Source of the DNA: Comamonadaceae bacterium | GTDB taxonomy: Bacteria; Pseudomonadota; Gammaproteobacteria; Burkholderiales; Burkholderiaceae_C | DNA length: 7,507 bases | Direction: 5' to 3' | Assembly (NCBI GenBank): GCA_947478935.1 | Contig: CANJXV010000122.1 | Span: 1-7,507, forward strand | In this document: in pieces, positions 6,275 to 7,507 of the stretch | How the letters are laid out: every line of letters begins with the position of its first letter | How positions within the stretch are numbered: the stretch's first letter is position 1 | Notes under the pieces: model-generated | What the model was told of the DNA's origin: nothing | What the model saw: the letters and a program-made list of their open reading frames with translations, nothing else | Database searches by the model: none | Program-made: the position numbers and the translations under genes

Positions 6275-7281
6275 CAAAGCGCCAGGTTCGGCATGGGGCT
6301 GTCAAAACACAGACCAGGCGCTAATGCATGGCCTTGTAGGTAGTCCGCCACCGTCAGGCGCTTGCCGCCGGGGCGCTGCAGGCGGGTGATACGCAAGCAA
6401 GTGCCCGCACCTGCTGCCACCAGCAGGCCCTGCGGGTCGCTGGCCAGCAGCAGGCCCGGGCGCGCCTTGCCCTCTGCTAAGGCCACGGTTTCTTCGGACG
6501 CAAGAACCTGGGCGCCCCAGACTTTCAGGGCCTCACCAGCCAGACGGGTGCTGGCGCCAGGAAAGGGGTCGAAGGCGCGCACTTTGCGAGCGATCTGCTC
6601 GGCTGGCTGCTGCCAATCAATCGTAGCTTCGGCCTTGTCAATTTTGTGTGCATAGCAAACGCCCTCTTCAGTTTGCGCATGCCCATGCAAGGCGGCCGGG
6701 TTGTCTAAGGCTTGCACCATTAAGCGTCCACCCCGCTCAGCCAGTGCGTCGTGCAACGCAGCGGTGCTGGCATCGGGCGCAATCGCAATCCGCTCTTGCA
6801 ACAGCATGGGCCCCGTATCCAGGCCAGCGTCCATCTGCATGATGGTGATGCCGGACTCGATGTCACCGGCTTCGATGGCGCGGTGGATGGGCGCAGCGCC
6901 GCGCCAGCGTGGCAGTAGCGAAGCATGGATATTGAAACACCCCCACTGGCCGGGCCCGGCCATCGCGTCCAACACCCATTGGGGTAAGAGCAAGCCGTAG
7001 GCGACGACCACCATGGCCTGGGCGCGGGCCTGGCTGATCAGATTTTGGGCAGCCTGTGCCTCCAAAGCAAATTTGCCGTCCAGGCGCAGACTGGCGGGTT
7101 GCGCCAGGGCTAAGCGCTGCGCCTGAGCAAACTGTTTGACCGCTGAGGGCTGCAGCTTCATGCCTCGCCCGGCCGGGCGGTCCGGCTGGGTCAGCACCAG
7201 GGCGATTTCATGCCCTGCCGCATGTAGATGCGCGAGTGCAACTCGGGCAAATTCCGGGGTGCCTGCAAATACCAGCCTCAA
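6274..7281 (-). CDS. fmt: Methionyl-tRNA formyltransferase
   Basis: This enzyme uses 10-formyltetrahydrofolate to formylate the initiator Met-tRNA, producing the fMet-tRNA that begins bacterial translation. It has 335 residues, slightly longer than the E. coli enzyme. The N-terminus MRLVFAGTPEFA is canonical. The catalytic triad can be placed at N117 and H119 (in FNIHASLLP) and D155 (in GLDTGPML), and SLLPRWRG (121-128) is the folate-binding signature. The C-terminal tRNA-binding domain runs from about 208 (VCYAHKIDKAEATIDW) to the end, with FDPFPGA at 237-243. The start codon is TTG at 7281: no ATG is available near the conserved N-terminus, and GAGGA lies six bases upstream. It overlaps the def stop by four bases (TTGA). 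It is the second gene of the def-fmt-azlC-azlD operon. Confidence 0.97.
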   Translation of the reverse strand: MRLVFAGTPEFARVALAHLHAAGHEIALVLTQPDRPAGRGMKLQPSAVKQFAQAQRLALAQPASLRLDGKFALEAQAAQNLISQARAQAMVVVAYGLLLPQWVLDAMAGPGQWGCFNIHASLLPRWRGAAPIHRAIEAGDIESGITIMQMDAGLDTGPMLLQERIAIAPDASTAALHDALAERGGRLMVQALDNPAALHGHAQTEEGVCYAHKIDKAEATIDWQQPAEQIARKVRAFDPFPGASTRLAGEALKVWGAQVLASEETVALAEGKARPGLLLASDPQGLLVAAGAGTCLRITRLQRPGGKRLTVADYLQGHALAPGLCFDSPMPNLAL

Positions 7282-7507
7282 CGCGTGTCCTCGCGCCGGG
7301 CTTTGAGCATTTTGGTCTTGATACGGTTGCGCTTGAGAGGCGAAAGGTATTCCACAAACACCTTGCCCATCAAATGGTCCATTTCATGCTGCACGCACAC
7401 GGCCAGCAAATCACTGGCCTCAATGACCCGGCTCTTGCCGTGCTCGTCCAAAGCGCGCACATGCACCACATCAAAACGCTCTACCCCGTCGTAAATGCCA
7501 GGCACCG
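7278..7507 (-). CDS. def: Peptide deformylase, C-terminal part (cut by the window edge)
   Basis: Peptide deformylase removes the formyl group from the N-terminal methionine of new proteins. Only the last 75 complete codons are in the window. The metal-binding motif HEMDH (bases 7388-7374) supplies two histidine ligands and the catalytic glutamate. The sequence before it begins VPGIYDGV, which in related enzymes directly follows the EGCLS motif; the third ligand, its cysteine, must be just outside the window. The tail LSPLKRNRIKTKMLKARRED is typical of the long deformylases of this group. The GTG at 7505 is an internal valine codon and not the start. The gene ends in TGA overlapping the TTG start of fmt, the classical def-fmt arrangement. 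Confidence 0.95.
   Translation of the reverse strand, partial: VPGIYDGVERFDVVHVRALDEHGKSRVIEASDLLAVCVQHEMDHLMGKVFVEYLSPLKRNRIKTKMLKARREDTR
7288..7292 (-). promoter_or_regulatory. Ribosome binding site that supports the TTG start of fmt
   Basis: GAGGA on the minus strand lies in the last codons of def, six bases before the TTG at 7281. With the conserved protein N-terminus, it decides the unusual start codon. Confidence 0.75.

Noticed and set aside
1..7507. CRISPR arrays, insertion sequences, tRNA or rRNA genes, toxin-antitoxin or defence genes.
   Set aside because: No regularly spaced repeats, transposase motifs, terminal inverted repeats or RNA gene signatures were seen; every substantial stretch is explained by co-oriented chromosomal genes.

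Overview
The window is ordinary chromosomal DNA of a GC-rich betaproteobacterium. It is most likely a member of the Burkholderiales, family Comamonadaceae (Rhodoferax-like). That placement is an inference from the overall character of the proteins: the DUF3567 and DUF3108 proteins, the phosphoglycerate kinase with its ENCRVN segment, the Tat-exported high-potential iron-sulfur protein, and a def-fmt pair followed by azlCD. Nine genes are recognised, all on the minus strand and tightly packed. No gene-less stretch reaches 300 bases. I see no RNA gene, mobile element, CRISPR array or prophage.

Read in the direction of transcription (from high to low coordinates), the first block is def (its 3' end only)-fmt-azlC-azlD, 7507 to 5157. 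These four genes overlap or nearly touch: def/fmt share TTGA, fmt/azlC share one base in TGATG, and azlC/azlD are two bases apart. This should be one translationally coupled operon. It joins the start and end of the N-formylmethionine cycle (Fmt formylates Met-tRNAi, Def removes the formyl group) to a two-subunit amino-acid exporter.

The second block is pgk (5051 to 3858), which has its own good sigma70-type promoter. It is followed after 143 bases by a gene for a periplasmic high-potential iron-sulfur protein (3714 to 3409).

The third block is a DEAD-box RNA helicase (3302 to 2025), a 107-residue unrecognised protein (2000 to 1677), a membrane-anchored DUF3108 protein (1675 to 452) and a DUF3567 protein (379 to 38). 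The first three look co-transcribed.

The most interesting non-coding feature is between the iron-sulfur protein and the helicase. A textbook intrinsic terminator (GC stem plus U6) ends nine bases before the best helicase start codon. An upstream palindrome contains a hexamer that could pair with, and so disrupt, the terminator stem. This looks like a possible attenuator in the leader of an RNA helicase gene. No dramatic new multi-gene system is visible here.
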